Source: JALEFZ01 sp038527485
GTDB lineage: Bacteria > Bacteroidota > Bacteroidia > J057
NCBI GenBank assembly: GCA_038527485.1
Contig: JBCBFT010000025.1
Span: forward strand, 3,081-67,080
Length of the DNA stretch: 64,000 nt
Direction of reading: 5' to 3'
In this document: positions 44,415-54,052 of the stretch, piece after piece
How positions within the stretch are numbered: position 1 is the first letter of the stretch
How the letters are laid out: each line of letters begins with the position of its first letter
The notes under the pieces: model-generated
Told to the model about the DNA's origin: nothing
The model's input: the letters and a program-made list of their open reading frames with translations, nothing else
Databases searched by the model: none
Position numbers and translations under genes: made by a program

Positions 44415-46405
44415 CCAATTAATTTATGAAAATCCTCTTCAGAAAGGATCTCTACATTGTGCTTTTCTGCCTTATTTAATTTTGAGGGGCCTGCGCCCTC
44501 GCCAGCGAGCAGATAGCTGGTTTTGCTCGAAACCGAACTTTTGACGTCACCTCCTAGAGATTCAATCAGGTCTTTCATTTCATCTCTTCCGCGCACAGAA
44601 AAGACACCTGAAATTACAAAACTTTTTCCAACCAAGAGGTCCGCCTGATCGACTTTTTCGGCTAATTGGAACTGTAATCCTGCCTGCTTAAGTCGATCGA
44701 CTATTTCACGATTCCGTATATCATCAAAAAAGGAACGAACGCTTTGTGCAATTTGTGGACCAATATCTGTAATGGCAACCAATTCTTCCTCACTTGCTGT
44801 GCTGAGTGTATCAAGGTTGCCAAAATGCCGCGCCAGCTTCCGAGCGACCGTCGCACCTACATGGCGTATGCCTAGAGCAAAGAGTACACGATCAAAAGAA
44901 ATCTCTTTACTATCTACGATTCCTGCAAGTAAGTTCTTGGTAGACAATTCTGCAAACCGATCAAGCGCGATTAATTGCGTATAATCCAGATCATAAAGGT
45001 CGGCATAGTTGTGAATCAATCCTGCGTCTACCAATTGGTTCACAATTTCCGTACCTAACCCCTCTATGTCTAACGCTTTTCGACTCGCAAAATGTATGAT
45101 TCTCCCCTTAACTTGCGGAGGACAGGTCGCATCGTTTGGACAATAGTGGTTGGCATCGCCCTCAGGGCGGATCAACAGCGTGCCGCACTCAGGGCATCGT
45201 TCAGGAAACTGAACGGGAACTGCATCTTTTGCGCGACTCTCTACGACGACACTCACAATTTTGGGGATAATCTCTCCCCCCTTCTCTACTCTAACGATAT
45301 CTCCTTCATGTAAATCCAAGCGTGCGATCTCGTCTGCATTGTGAACAGACGCTCGCTTGACGGTCGTTCCTGCGAGCAACACAGGTTTGAGATTGGCTAC
45401 TGGAGTGATCTTGCCTGTACGTCCCACCTGATAGACGACAGAAAGCAGTTGGGTAACCGCTTCCTCTGCTTTGTATTTATAGGCGATGGCCCACCTCGGT
45501 GCTTTGGCCGTACGGCCAATCTCTTCCCGAAGTCCCAGTTCATTGACTTTGATGACGATCCCGTCAATGTCATAGCCCAGACTCCTTCGATCGTTTTCCC
45601 ATGTATCTAAATACCCCACGACATCCTCTATCGTCTCGACTATCGTATGAGCTCCACTCAGGACAAATCCCCACTCCTGCAAAAGGTCCATGTACTGGCT
45701 GTCACGTTCAATATCAGGCTGGTCAGAGGCGACATTGAAGGCGTAAAAAACCAGCGTACGACCTGCTACGATTTTTGAGTCTTGCATTTTGAGTGTTCCC
45801 GAAGTCGTATTGCGAGGATTCATCAAAGGAGGCAAGCCTTCTAGCTCTCTCGACTCATTGAGTTCTTGAAAAGCCTTGAGTGGCATGATCACTTCCCCTC
45901 TCACTTCTACCTGCTCAGGAATATTGTCTCCTCGAAGCCGAAGGGGAACCGAATGGATCGTTTTCACATTTGCTGTGATGTCATCTCCGCTTACACCATC
46001 TCCTCTAGTCACACCTCTGACCAATTCTCCATTTTCGTAGTGAAGACTTAAGGATACGCCATCGAACTTATGTTCTAATAAATAGGTATAGTCCTGGTCT
46101 CCTGTAAGTTTCTTGACTTGCTCATCAAAATCCCTGATGTCGTCCAGCGAATAGCTATTGTTTAAGCTCAGCATAGGACGAATGTGCTGAAAAGAAGCAA
46201 AGTTTTTCGTTACCTCCCCTCCTACCCTTTGGGTGGGAGAATCGGGTCTTGCAAGCTTGGGGTTGGCTTCCTCCAACGCCTGAAGCTGCTTGAGTAACTG
46301 ATCAAATTCGTAATCAGAGATCGTCGGCTTCGCCAGGACATAATAATTGTAGTTATGTGCTTTAAGCGCATCGGTGAGTTGGTCTATCTGCTCTTTGGGG
46401 GTCAT
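44393..46405 (-). CDS. ligA: NAD-dependent DNA ligase
   Basis: The 670-residue protein is complete. The adenylation domain has 'YLLEHKFDGVSLSLHYENGELVRGVTRGDGVSGDDIT' with the nucleotidyl Lys (about residue 113), and 'LEGLPPLMNPRNTTSGTLK'. The OB fold contains 'YQVGRTGKITPVANLKPV'; a four-Cys zinc finger follows (CPECGTLL ... CPNDATC, about 405-430), then helix-hairpin-helix repeats ('HVGATVARKLARHFG') and a C-terminal BRCT domain (about 590-665, 'KSFVISGVFS'). It seals nicks in replication and repair using NAD+. Confidence 0.96.
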   Translation of the reverse strand: MTPKEQIDQLTDALKAHNYNYYVLAKPTISDYEFDQLLKQLQALEEANPKLARPDSPTQRVGGEVTKNFASFQHIRPMLSLNNSYSLDDIRDFDEQVKKLTGDQDYTYLLEHKFDGVSLSLHYENGELVRGVTRGDGVSGDDITANVKTIHSVPLRLRGDNIPEQVEVRGEVIMPLKAFQELNESRELEGLPPLMNPRNTTSGTLKMQDSKIVAGRTLVFYAFNVASDQPDIERDSQYMDLLQEWGFVLSGAHTIVETIEDVVGYLDTWENDRRSLGYDIDGIVIKVNELGLREEIGRTAKAPRWAIAYKYKAEEAVTQLLSVVYQVGRTGKITPVANLKPVLLAGTTVKRASVHNADEIARLDLHEGDIVRVEKGGEIIPKIVSVVVESRAKDAVPVQFPERCPECGTLLIRPEGDANHYCPNDATCPPQVKGRIIHFASRKALDIEGLGTEIVNQLVDAGLIHNYADLYDLDYTQLIALDRFAELSTKNLLAGIVDSKEISFDRVLFALGIRHVGATVARKLARHFGNLDTLSTASEEELVAITDIGPQIAQSVRSFFDDIRNREIVDRLKQAGLQFQLAEKVDQADLLVGKSFVISGVFSVRGRDEMKDLIESLGGDVKSSVSSKTSYLLAGEGAGPSKLNKAEKHNVEILSEEDFHKLIGWTGSTT

Positions 46406-46444
46406 GAAATGCCGCGAATCTTTAGATGAAAAAAGGCTTCAAAT

Positions 46445-47185
46445 TTACCTCTTGATGAGGTCAGAGACAAAGATAAATTTGTCAAGATTCTCATTTCCTG
46501 AATATAGGATCTCTTTATTGGTTCCTGACCATTCTTTCACACCGTGGTGAAGGAACATGATGTTGTGCCCGATGTTCATCACAGAGTTCATATCGTGAGA
46601 GACAACCACAGTGGTCATATTGTATTCTTCTGTCAATTCCAAAATCAGTTTATCTACTACAGAGGCCGTAAGAGGATCTAGACCAGAGTTGGGTTCATCT
46701 ACAAATAGATATTGGGGATTCATGGCAATGGCCCTGGCAATCCCTACGCGTTTCTGCATCCCTCCTGATAGCTCAGAAGGAAAGAGCTTATTGGTTCCAT
46801 CTAAATTTACGCGATGTAGGCAAAAATCTACGCGCTCCTTAATCTCAGCTGGGCTACGCTTGGTAAACATTTTGATGGGGAAGCCCACATTCTCCTCCAC
46901 ATTCATAGAGTCAAATAAAGCTGAACCCTGAAAAAGCATCCCAATCGACTGTCTGACCTTCTTCAGGTCTTTATTATTCATTTGCAGGATATCTTCTCCT
47001 TCGTAGAGGATATTTCCTTCATCAGGTGTGATGAGGCCCACCGTAGATTTCAAGATGACACTTTTCCCACTCCCACTGGCCCCAATGATCATGTTGACCT
47101 TGCCCCGTTGAAATAGAAAGTCTATGCCTTTCAGTACTTCCTTCTCGCCAAATGCCTTTCTTAGATTCCTGATTTCAATTGACAT
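46445..47185 (-). CDS. ABC transporter ATP-binding protein (MlaF-like)
   Basis: The 246-residue ATPase has Walker A 'GASGSGKSVILKSTVG' (about 37-52), Q-loop region 'MLFQGSALFDSMNVEENVGFP', signature 'LSGGMQKRVGIARAIAMNP', Walker B 'YLFVDEPNSGLDPLT' and the switch His in 'VVVSHDMNSVMNIG'. The 'GSALFDSMNV' segment is typical of MlaF/Ttg2A-type ATPases that power retrograde lipid transport with MlaE and MlaD. No permease gene lies beside it here; mlaE may sit elsewhere. Confidence 0.85.
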   Translation of the reverse strand: MSIEIRNLRKAFGEKEVLKGIDFLFQRGKVNMIIGASGSGKSVILKSTVGLITPDEGNILYEGEDILQMNNKDLKKVRQSIGMLFQGSALFDSMNVEENVGFPIKMFTKRSPAEIKERVDFCLHRVNLDGTNKLFPSELSGGMQKRVGIARAIAMNPQYLFVDEPNSGLDPLTASVVDKLILELTEEYNMTTVVVSHDMNSVMNIGHNIMFLHHGVKEWSGTNKEILYSGNENLDKFIFVSDLIKR

Positions 47186-47384
47186 ATTCCTTTGACTTTA
47201 ACGCCTCTTCAGATTCCCACGTCTTGACTTGTCACGCTCAATTTAGCAAAAAGTTACGGGGAGTTGTTCATTTGATTTCCACACAAGATTGCACTGCCAA
47301 CCTCCGCCCGCTTTCTCCGTACAGCTAACTGCTTACATTCCTTCCTTTACAATATCTTTCAAAGCTGTTGTGATATTCGCTTCT

Positions 47385-47420
47385 ATGCGTGAGAGTTACT
47401 ACTTTCGCATGGAATTCTAA
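47385..47420 (+). other. Short aromatic-containing reading frame upstream of trpS
   Basis: A 12-codon frame, MRESYYFRMEF and stop, ends 32 bases before the trpS ATG. It holds two Tyr and two Phe but no Trp. No terminator hairpin follows it. It could be a regulatory peptide or chance. Confidence 0.25.
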
Positions 47421-47452
47421 TGTTGCAACGAATTTTTAATTCTTTTTGATAC

Positions 47453-48424
47453 ATGGCACGCATTCTTACGGGTATTCAGAGTACAGGTACCCCTCACTTG
47501 GGCAATCTCATGGGGGCGATTCTTCCAGCGATCGAGTTGTCTAATGATGAGAAAAATGACTCCTTCTTATTCATTGCGGATATGCACAGCTTGACTACGA
47601 TTCGCGATGGGGCTTTGCTACGAGAAAATACCTATACCACAGCTGCTGCCTGGCTGGCTTGCGGGCTAGATACCGACCAAACTGTCTTTTATCGCCAGTC
47701 TGATGTGCCTGAGACTGCCGAATTGAGCTGGTATCTATCCTGCTTTATGCCTTATGCGCGCTTGAAATTGGCCCACTCCTTCAAGGACAAAGCCGATCGC
47801 ATGGAGCAGGTCAATGCAGGACTCTTCACCTATCCTGTACTGATGGCAGCTGATATCTTGCTATATGATGCAGATGTCGTACCTGTGGGAAAGGACCAAA
47901 AGCAGCACCTAGAGTTTACGCGGGTCATGGCCGAAGCGGTCAATCGCACCTATGGTGAAGACTCCCTGGTCGTTCCAGCATCCAAAATCGATGAATCGGT
48001 CATGGTCATTCCTGGAATCGACGGGCAGAAAATGAGTAAGTCCCGCGGCAACACCATCGTGATCTTCCAGAGCAAGAAAAAGCTGCGCAAGCAAGTGATG
48101 AGCATCGTCACCGACTCTACCCCACTTGAGGAGCCCAAGAACCCTGATACCTGCAATGTTTTCGCCTTATACAAGATCTTGGCTACGCCTGAGGAGACTG
48201 CGCAGATGCGCCAAAATTATCTCGGCGGAAACTACGGGTATGGTCATGCAAAGACCGCGCTCTTCGAGCTGATCATGGAGCGCTTCGCTGCTGAACGCGA
48301 AAAGTACGATTACTACATGGCGAATCTTCCTGAGTTAGATCAAAAGCTTGCCGAAGGCGCAGCCAAGGCCAAAGAAATTGCGCATCAGACCTTGAAGCGC
48401 GTGCGAGGGAGAATGGGATATTGA
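47453..48424 (+). CDS. trpS: Tryptophanyl-tRNA synthetase
   Basis: The 323-residue class I synthetase has the HIGH-equivalent 'TGIQSTGTPHLGNLMGA' at the N-terminus, 'YPVLMAADILLYDADVVPVGKDQKQHLEFTR', and the KMSKS loop in 'IDGQKMSKSRGNTIVIF' (about 195). It charges tRNA-Trp. The length is that of a normal compact bacterial TrpRS. A strong terminator follows. Confidence 0.95.
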   Translation: MARILTGIQSTGTPHLGNLMGAILPAIELSNDEKNDSFLFIADMHSLTTIRDGALLRENTYTTAAAWLACGLDTDQTVFYRQSDVPETAELSWYLSCFMPYARLKLAHSFKDKADRMEQVNAGLFTYPVLMAADILLYDADVVPVGKDQKQHLEFTRVMAEAVNRTYGEDSLVVPASKIDESVMVIPGIDGQKMSKSRGNTIVIFQSKKKLRKQVMSIVTDSTPLEEPKNPDTCNVFALYKILATPEETAQMRQNYLGGNYGYGHAKTALFELIMERFAAEREKYDYYMANLPELDQKLAEGAAKAKEIAHQTLKRVRGRMGY

Positions 48425-48446
48425 TCTTCAAGTAGATTAGATCATT

Positions 48447-48492
48447 AAACACAGATATTTTGCATGAGATATGCAGCGTATCTGTGTTTTTT
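48447..48492 (+). terminator. Terminator of trpS
   Basis: AAACACAGATA (48447-48457) pairs with TATCTGTGTTT (48479-48489), then more Ts. A nested TGCAT/ATGCA stem lies inside the loop. Confidence 0.8.
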
Positions 48493-48661
48493 TATGATAA
48501 TAGCTATCCAATGCCAAAGGCTTCTTGGGCCTCTCCCCCAATCTTTGAGCTTGTTTCAACTCATCTTTTCCTCCTTTTTTACCACATTTTCTAAAATTTC
48601 TGTCCGCGGATAGCAGATTTATCAAATTTATTTATACTTTGTATTACAAAGTACTACTAAA

Positions 48662-51196
48662 ATGAATAACTGGAAAACACTCTACAGCATCGGCTGGATG
48701 TTTGTAGCCTTCAACTCTCTTGCTTTCTATGTAGGCACCCATGGACAAATAGGACTTGAACCGAGCGGATCAACCGACTGGGGCCTTAGCTTGGTCATGA
48801 TATCTCTTATTTTATCCGCTATTTATTTCATTTCTATCCTCGTACATCACCAGCGAGTATTTAGAAAAGGAAATGTATGGAAGAGTAGTTGGAAAGGAAA
48901 CCAGCACCTTTACTCCTTAGCGCTGGTCAATTTTTCCCTCTCCGCACATATCCTAAATTTCACGACTGAAATTCAAGTTTTTGCCCCCTACGTCGGATGG
49001 CTAGGTGCCTATATGTTACTGATGCATGCCACCATCCTCATCTTCCCCTTTCGCGCTTCTCTCTCCGAATGGGGACAATATATGCTGTACTTTTTATGTG
49101 GAAGCAGTGCTGTCCTGGCACTTTACTTTACCCTATTCTTGGGACCGCTTGTAGGCTTCTCAATCGCCCTGGCTTTTGTTCTTGGTATTTCCCTACATGC
49201 GATTGCTCCTGTATTTTTCCTCATAGAAATGATCCTTGCGTACAGAAGAATGGAGCCACTGCCTCATGCCAAAAAAGCCTATTATCTAGGATTGATTGTC
49301 CCTGTCATGGTACTGGGGTTTTATATGATGCAATGGCAAAATTTGCAAAACACCATCCAAAAGGAGATCCATACTTACAGCCAGACGGCTCCTCAAGATC
49401 TCCCACAGTGGGTCTACATTAGTCAACAACTCCCTGAAAATGAACTAGTCGAATCCATCTTAAAGGGAAAAGCCTTTACACAATACTCTTTTTGGACTGA
49501 ATCTTACGGCATGCTCAACTTCAGATCCAGTGAATTCGTCCGACACGATCCCTTCTCTCTCATCGCGACGGTCTGCTTTGGCGAACTCAACCTTGAAAGA
49601 GAAAACCTGACCAAAATCATGGAAAGTCGCTATGATGTACGCCATCACACCCATCGCAGACTCTGGCGGGGGAGCAATCTGGCCACTACCCATATTCATT
49701 CCGTGACAGAAGTATATGCAGATCAGCGACTCTCCTATCAGGAGATGACACTTACCATCCAGAATCAACACATACGCCCCAATAATCAGCAGGAAGCCGT
49801 CTACTCATTCTACCTTCCTGAAGGGGCAGCCGTGACCTCACTTTCTCTCTGGATCAATGGTGTCGAGGAAAAGTCTCGCCTCACCACTCGTGCCAAAGCT
49901 GATTCTGCCTACATGCGGATCGTCGGTGTAGAGAGAAGAGATCCTGCTTTGCTGCACTGGCAAGAGGGCAATCGCGTGACCGTGACTGTTTTCCCTTGTA
50001 CCCCTGCCGAAGACCGAAAGGTAAAAATAGGTTTTTCTGCACCTTTGATCTATGAGGAAGGTAAGCTCACCCTCTCTCAAGTGGCCTTTGACGGGCCTGA
50101 CTATACAGAAGCGGAGTGTGAGCGAGAGGTACGATTTATAGGTGCGGTACCTGAAGGAATCGATAAGGGCTGGGGTTGGACGCAAGAAAAAGATCAAACC
50201 TACCGTTACGATGGCGCCTACAAACCTCAAAACAGCTTATCATTTGTAGCCCCTCCCCTCTCAGCTGTGGGTTTTTCATTTGAAGGAAATATCTATCAAG
50301 CTGTAGAAAATGAATCGACTAGGGAGAAATGGAATCCTCAGACTATCATCCTGGACATTCATTCTGGCTGGAATCCTGAGGACTTTGAAAAGGTATGGGA
50401 GCAGATCAAGGAAAAAGAGGTGTATGTATTTACGCCCAAGAAAACACAAGTCACAGAAGAAAACCATCAAGCACTATTTCAACAGTTGTCCCTACAGCAA
50501 TTTTCCATGATTCCTTTTTATCAGATCAATGCACCCGAAGAGACCCTCATTATTTCTACTCATGGGCACACCTCCCCTATTTTTGAAGATCTCAAGAATA
50601 GCGCCTACAAGAAGAAAACAGAGGCCTACTTTCAGCAACAGAAAACTCCTTTGAAGTGGTACAACATAGGGTCTGTGCTTACAGACTATGCCCAATCTTT
50701 GGAGTCCCTACGCCTACTCGATGTACAGAGAGGAAATGTACAGGAGCTGTGTGGGCTTTTACAACAGAAGGTGTACCCAACCTCCGCTGATGCTGCGGGC
50801 AAAAGATGGATTCCTTGCGCTCAGATGTACATCCAAGAAATGGAGCAAGATGCCTTGTCTAAAGTAGATACTACAGGTAGTAATCATCTGTTTCGATTGT
50901 ATATGTACCAGCATGTAATGGCAGAGATTGGCAGTGCGTTTTTTGATAAAGAAGCGCTTGAGCATCAATGGACAGAAGATGCCGCACGTGCCTACATTGT
51001 GACCCCTGTGTCAAGTCTGATCGTCTTAGAAACAGTAGAAGATTATGAGCGATTCGACATCGAGAAGAATAAAGATTCGATAGGGAATGCTAAGCTCAAC
51101 AATAATGGAGCGGTCCCTGAGCCTCACGAATGGGCATTGATCGTCTTGGTGGTTCTTTCTATCCTGTTTTACATTCACAAAACCAGGAAAGCATGA
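48662..51196 (+). CDS. XrtN-system VIT domain protein with PEP-type sorting tail
   Basis: The 844-residue protein starts with about eight transmembrane helices (residues 5-225). A VIT (vault inter-alpha-trypsin) domain lies at about 330-480 ('TTHIHSVTEVYADQRLSYQEMTLTIQNQ', 'AVYSFYLPEGAAVTSLSLWINGVEE'), followed by a long extracytoplasmic region. The very end is a tripartite exosortase signal: Pro-Glu-Pro in 'VPEPHEWA', a hydrophobic helix (LIVLVVLSILFYI) and the basic tail KTRKA. Such VIT proteins sit beside exosortase N and are thought to be its sole target. The next gene's ATG overlaps its stop (ATGA at 51193-51196). Confidence 0.85.
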   Translation: MNNWKTLYSIGWMFVAFNSLAFYVGTHGQIGLEPSGSTDWGLSLVMISLILSAIYFISILVHHQRVFRKGNVWKSSWKGNQHLYSLALVNFSLSAHILNFTTEIQVFAPYVGWLGAYMLLMHATILIFPFRASLSEWGQYMLYFLCGSSAVLALYFTLFLGPLVGFSIALAFVLGISLHAIAPVFFLIEMILAYRRMEPLPHAKKAYYLGLIVPVMVLGFYMMQWQNLQNTIQKEIHTYSQTAPQDLPQWVYISQQLPENELVESILKGKAFTQYSFWTESYGMLNFRSSEFVRHDPFSLIATVCFGELNLERENLTKIMESRYDVRHHTHRRLWRGSNLATTHIHSVTEVYADQRLSYQEMTLTIQNQHIRPNNQQEAVYSFYLPEGAAVTSLSLWINGVEEKSRLTTRAKADSAYMRIVGVERRDPALLHWQEGNRVTVTVFPCTPAEDRKVKIGFSAPLIYEEGKLTLSQVAFDGPDYTEAECEREVRFIGAVPEGIDKGWGWTQEKDQTYRYDGAYKPQNSLSFVAPPLSAVGFSFEGNIYQAVENESTREKWNPQTIILDIHSGWNPEDFEKVWEQIKEKEVYVFTPKKTQVTEENHQALFQQLSLQQFSMIPFYQINAPEETLIISTHGHTSPIFEDLKNSAYKKKTEAYFQQQKTPLKWYNIGSVLTDYAQSLESLRLLDVQRGNVQELCGLLQQKVYPTSADAAGKRWIPCAQMYIQEMEQDALSKVDTTGSNHLFRLYMYQHVMAEIGSAFFDKEALEHQWTEDAARAYIVTPVSSLIVLETVEDYERFDIEKNKDSIGNAKLNNNGAVPEPHEWALIVLVVLSILFYIHKTRKA

Positions 51197-52639
51197 ATCA
51201 GAAAGGGCTCAAATATGCTTACACATCTCTGAGAAAGGGGGAGGACCTGTTCGTGGTTCTCCTCCCTTGATTTCTCGGATCGACATACCCGACGGTTGGC
51301 TTTGATCAGCTCGATCATCGTCTGCATGCTCGGATTGGCTGCACCCTGGCTCTGGACATATTTGTCCTGGAACATAGGCTCAGCCTTGGCCGTGCTGGTT
51401 GGTCTCCTCATCGTCCGAGTCAAGGAAGCAGGAGTGCTAAGTCATCGATATGGTGGATTAGCTTTGGTTTTCGGAGGGATTCACATGGTCCTGGGCTTGC
51501 AAGTTGCCTTACTGATGTGCATCGGTGCTTGTATCTGGTGGGCCATAGAAGCACATGTAGGAAAAGTATCTTATCTCCCCCTCATGATTTGGGGCCTGAT
51601 CTCCCCTGCTGTCAGTTCATGGCTTTCTGCATTTACCTTTCCTTTGAGACTAGAAATGGGACTTCTCACGGCACGTAACCTACAGCTTCTAGGTATGGAT
51701 GTCACAGCAGAGGGTAGTCATTTTATGGTCAATGGCCAGTTGTACACGGTGGAAGAAGCATGTGTAGGTGTTCATACACTGCTGACGGGATTGATTTTGA
51801 TGACCTTGATTTTTGCCTATTTCGAGAAAAAGCAAGCGATCTCCTTTTCTTTGCCTGAATTGTCGGTAGGATACACTCTAGCAGGACTGACTGCACTGGT
51901 TGCCAATCTGATTCGCATTCATCTTCTGGTTATTTTTCGTTCTCCTCCCCATACCTTTAGTCATGAATTACTGGGGATTCTCACGATTCTTTGGTCCATT
52001 GTACTCCCCTTGTGGCTCATGACATGGATATATACACGATTTTTACGGCGACGGACAAGCCCATTAGCTCCGGGGACTAAGCCCTTATGGGGGATTTTTA
52101 CCCAGGCTAGGCCTTGGTTTCAAGTTTTGAGGATGACGCAATATGTTGCACTCATCGGCCTAGGCTTCTACACGCTCAATTATCATTATGCAGAAGCGCT
52201 TGTATTCCCATCGGAATCTAAGCCTTTTGTCTTGGAAGGTTGGGAGCACGAGAAAGTGTTTGGACGTATTGCAAAATACAGTCAGGAAGATGCGCTCGTC
52301 TACCTCAAACCTCCCGTTCCACCATGGCGCGCCGATCATTCTCCTTTAATCTGTTGGAAAGGTTCAGGCTTTGAATTCTCACACATCCGACGCACACACA
52401 TAGGAGGCTTTGAAGTCTTACAGGCACAAATCATCAAAGAGTCATCCATCTTGTATACTTGTTGGTGGTATGACAATGGCCACACCCAGACTACCCGTCA
52501 ATGGGAATGGCGAAAGTTATCCCTAGGTGGTGCAGCTCCTTTTCACATGCTCTCTGTGACAGCAACCAGTATGGAGAACCTGAGCCAAAAAGTACAAGAA
52601 GTACAGCAAGCGTGGGACCTTCATCAAGGTCAACATTAA
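51193..52639 (+). CDS. xrtN: Exosortase N, with an apparent frameshift near its 5' end
   Basis: The uninterrupted frame runs from a TTG at 51296 (447 residues) to 52639. It is a multi-pass membrane protein with the exosortase triad, numbered from that TTG: Cys156 in 'VEEACVGVHTLLTGL', Arg207 in 'VANLIRIHLLV' and His223 in 'SHELLGIL'. A C-terminal extracytoplasmic domain (about 295-447) follows, EpsI-like in position. The frame lacks a good start. An ATG overlapping the VIT gene stop (51193) opens a second frame, MNQKGLKYAYTSLRKGEDLF and on, which stops at 51270. Removing one C from the CCC at about 51263-51266 would join the two. The enzyme should cleave the PEP tail of the VIT protein. Confidence 0.82.
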
Positions 52640-52723
52640 ACGGATTTCTTTCCATTTAACGATCCATTTCTACAACCATTTTTAGGAGATCTCGTTATCA
52701 GTGTATAAACATTAATTCTCGAT

Positions 52724-53800
52724 ATGAAATTATTTGAATCCTATACACTAGCAGGACTCACTTTACAAAATCGCGTCGTCATGGCTCCTATGACACGATC
52801 ACGAGCGATTGATAATATACCCAATGAGCTCATGGCTACCTACTATAGCCAGCGAGGTTCAGCCGGCTTGTTGATCACAGAAGGGACAGCCCCTTCTCCC
52901 AATGGTCTGGGTTACGCACGTATCCCAGGAATCTATAGCCGAGCACAAATTGAAGGATGGAAGTTGGTTACAACTGCGGTACATGAGGCAGGTGCCAAAA
53001 TCTTCTTGCAAATCATGCATACAGGCAGGGTTTCGCATCCCTTGAATATGCCCGAAGGCTCTCAGGTTGTATCTACTACGACAGAGCCCGCCCCTGGCGA
53101 GATGTATACAGATCAAGAAGGCCCTCAGGCACATCCGGCTTCTCATCTCATGAATGAGGCAGATATTGCACAAGCAAAAGAGGAGTATGTACAAGCAGCC
53201 AAGAATGCGATCGAAGCAGGTTTTGATGGCGTGGAGCTTCACGCTGCAAATGGATACCTGATTGAGCAATTTTTGAATAAGGCCATTAACCAGTTGGAAA
53301 ATAACTACGGAGGGTCTTATGAGAACCGTAACCGCTTTGCGATTGAAGTAGCCCAAGAAGTAGCTGCTGCTATCGGAAAAGAAAAAACAGGAATTCGCCT
53401 ATCACCCTATGGCGTCTTCAACGGCACGGGCATCTATGAGGAAATAGACGATCAATTCGAAGCATTGGCGAGGGAATTAAATAAGATTGGACTGGCCTAT
53501 ATCCACTTGGTGGATCATGAAGCTATGGGGGCACCTAAGGTTTCTCCTGAAGTAAAAAATCGCATTCGCCAAGCCTTCCAGGGAACCCTCATCTTATCGG
53601 GCGGATACGAAAAAGAACGTGCAGAAGCGGATCTTCAAGCTGGCAATGGCGATTTGGTTGCCTTCGGACGTCCCCTACTTGCCAATCCTGATTTGGTGGC
53701 ACGTATGAAAGAAGGAGCAGAATTGAATGCGCCTAACTTTGATACTTTCTATTCACCTGGCGAAGCAGGCTACACAGATTACCCTGTACTTACGGAGTAA
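52724..53800 (+). CDS. Alkene reductase (old yellow enzyme family)
   Basis: The 358-residue FMN protein begins 'LFESYTLAGLTLQNRVVMAPMTRSRA' and has 'LLITEGTAPSPNGLGYARIPGIYS', 'IFLQIMHTGRVSHP' (substrate-binding His region), 'GFDGVELHAANGYLIEQFLNKAINQLENNYGGSYENRNRF' and 'DLVAFGRPLLANPDL'. It resembles NemA/YqjM-type ene-reductases that reduce activated C=C bonds or nitro esters with NAD(P)H. The natural substrate is unknown. It is a single-gene unit. Confidence 0.92.
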   Translation: MKLFESYTLAGLTLQNRVVMAPMTRSRAIDNIPNELMATYYSQRGSAGLLITEGTAPSPNGLGYARIPGIYSRAQIEGWKLVTTAVHEAGAKIFLQIMHTGRVSHPLNMPEGSQVVSTTTEPAPGEMYTDQEGPQAHPASHLMNEADIAQAKEEYVQAAKNAIEAGFDGVELHAANGYLIEQFLNKAINQLENNYGGSYENRNRFAIEVAQEVAAAIGKEKTGIRLSPYGVFNGTGIYEEIDDQFEALARELNKIGLAYIHLVDHEAMGAPKVSPEVKNRIRQAFQGTLILSGGYEKERAEADLQAGNGDLVAFGRPLLANPDLVARMKEGAELNAPNFDTFYSPGEAGYTDYPVLTE

Positions 53801-53834
53801 AGGATACAAGTATACGTTTAGATTAAGTCGATGC

Positions 53835-53903
53835 TTGGAACTTCAAATCTGCTCACATTCTGTACCTTCAGAACCTGAGTTTCATTTTTCCAAATATGGT
53901 CTA
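53835..53903 (+). repeat. R1 intergenic repeat, copy 4 (diverged)
   Basis: It contains CTTCAAATCTGC, CTTCAGAACCTGAGTTTCATT and ends ATGGTCTAAG, matching the ends of the copy at 56300; the middle is diverged. Confidence 0.6.
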
Positions 53904-53991
53904 AGTGAAAGTCGATGGGAAGGTAGGTTTCCTCATCGACTTTTCAATTTTTTATGAGACCTGACGTTATTCACAGTGTCAGAAGAAACGC

Positions 53992-53999
53992 TATCTTTG
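53992..53999 (+). promoter_or_regulatory. Candidate -7 box of the deoxynucleoside kinase gene
   Basis: TATCTTTG fits TAnnTTTG, 53 bases before the ATG at 54053. Confidence 0.4.
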
Positions 54000-54052
54000 C
54001 TTCGTTCAAAAAAATGAAGGAAAGACATTAGATACTGTTTGACTATCGGAAT

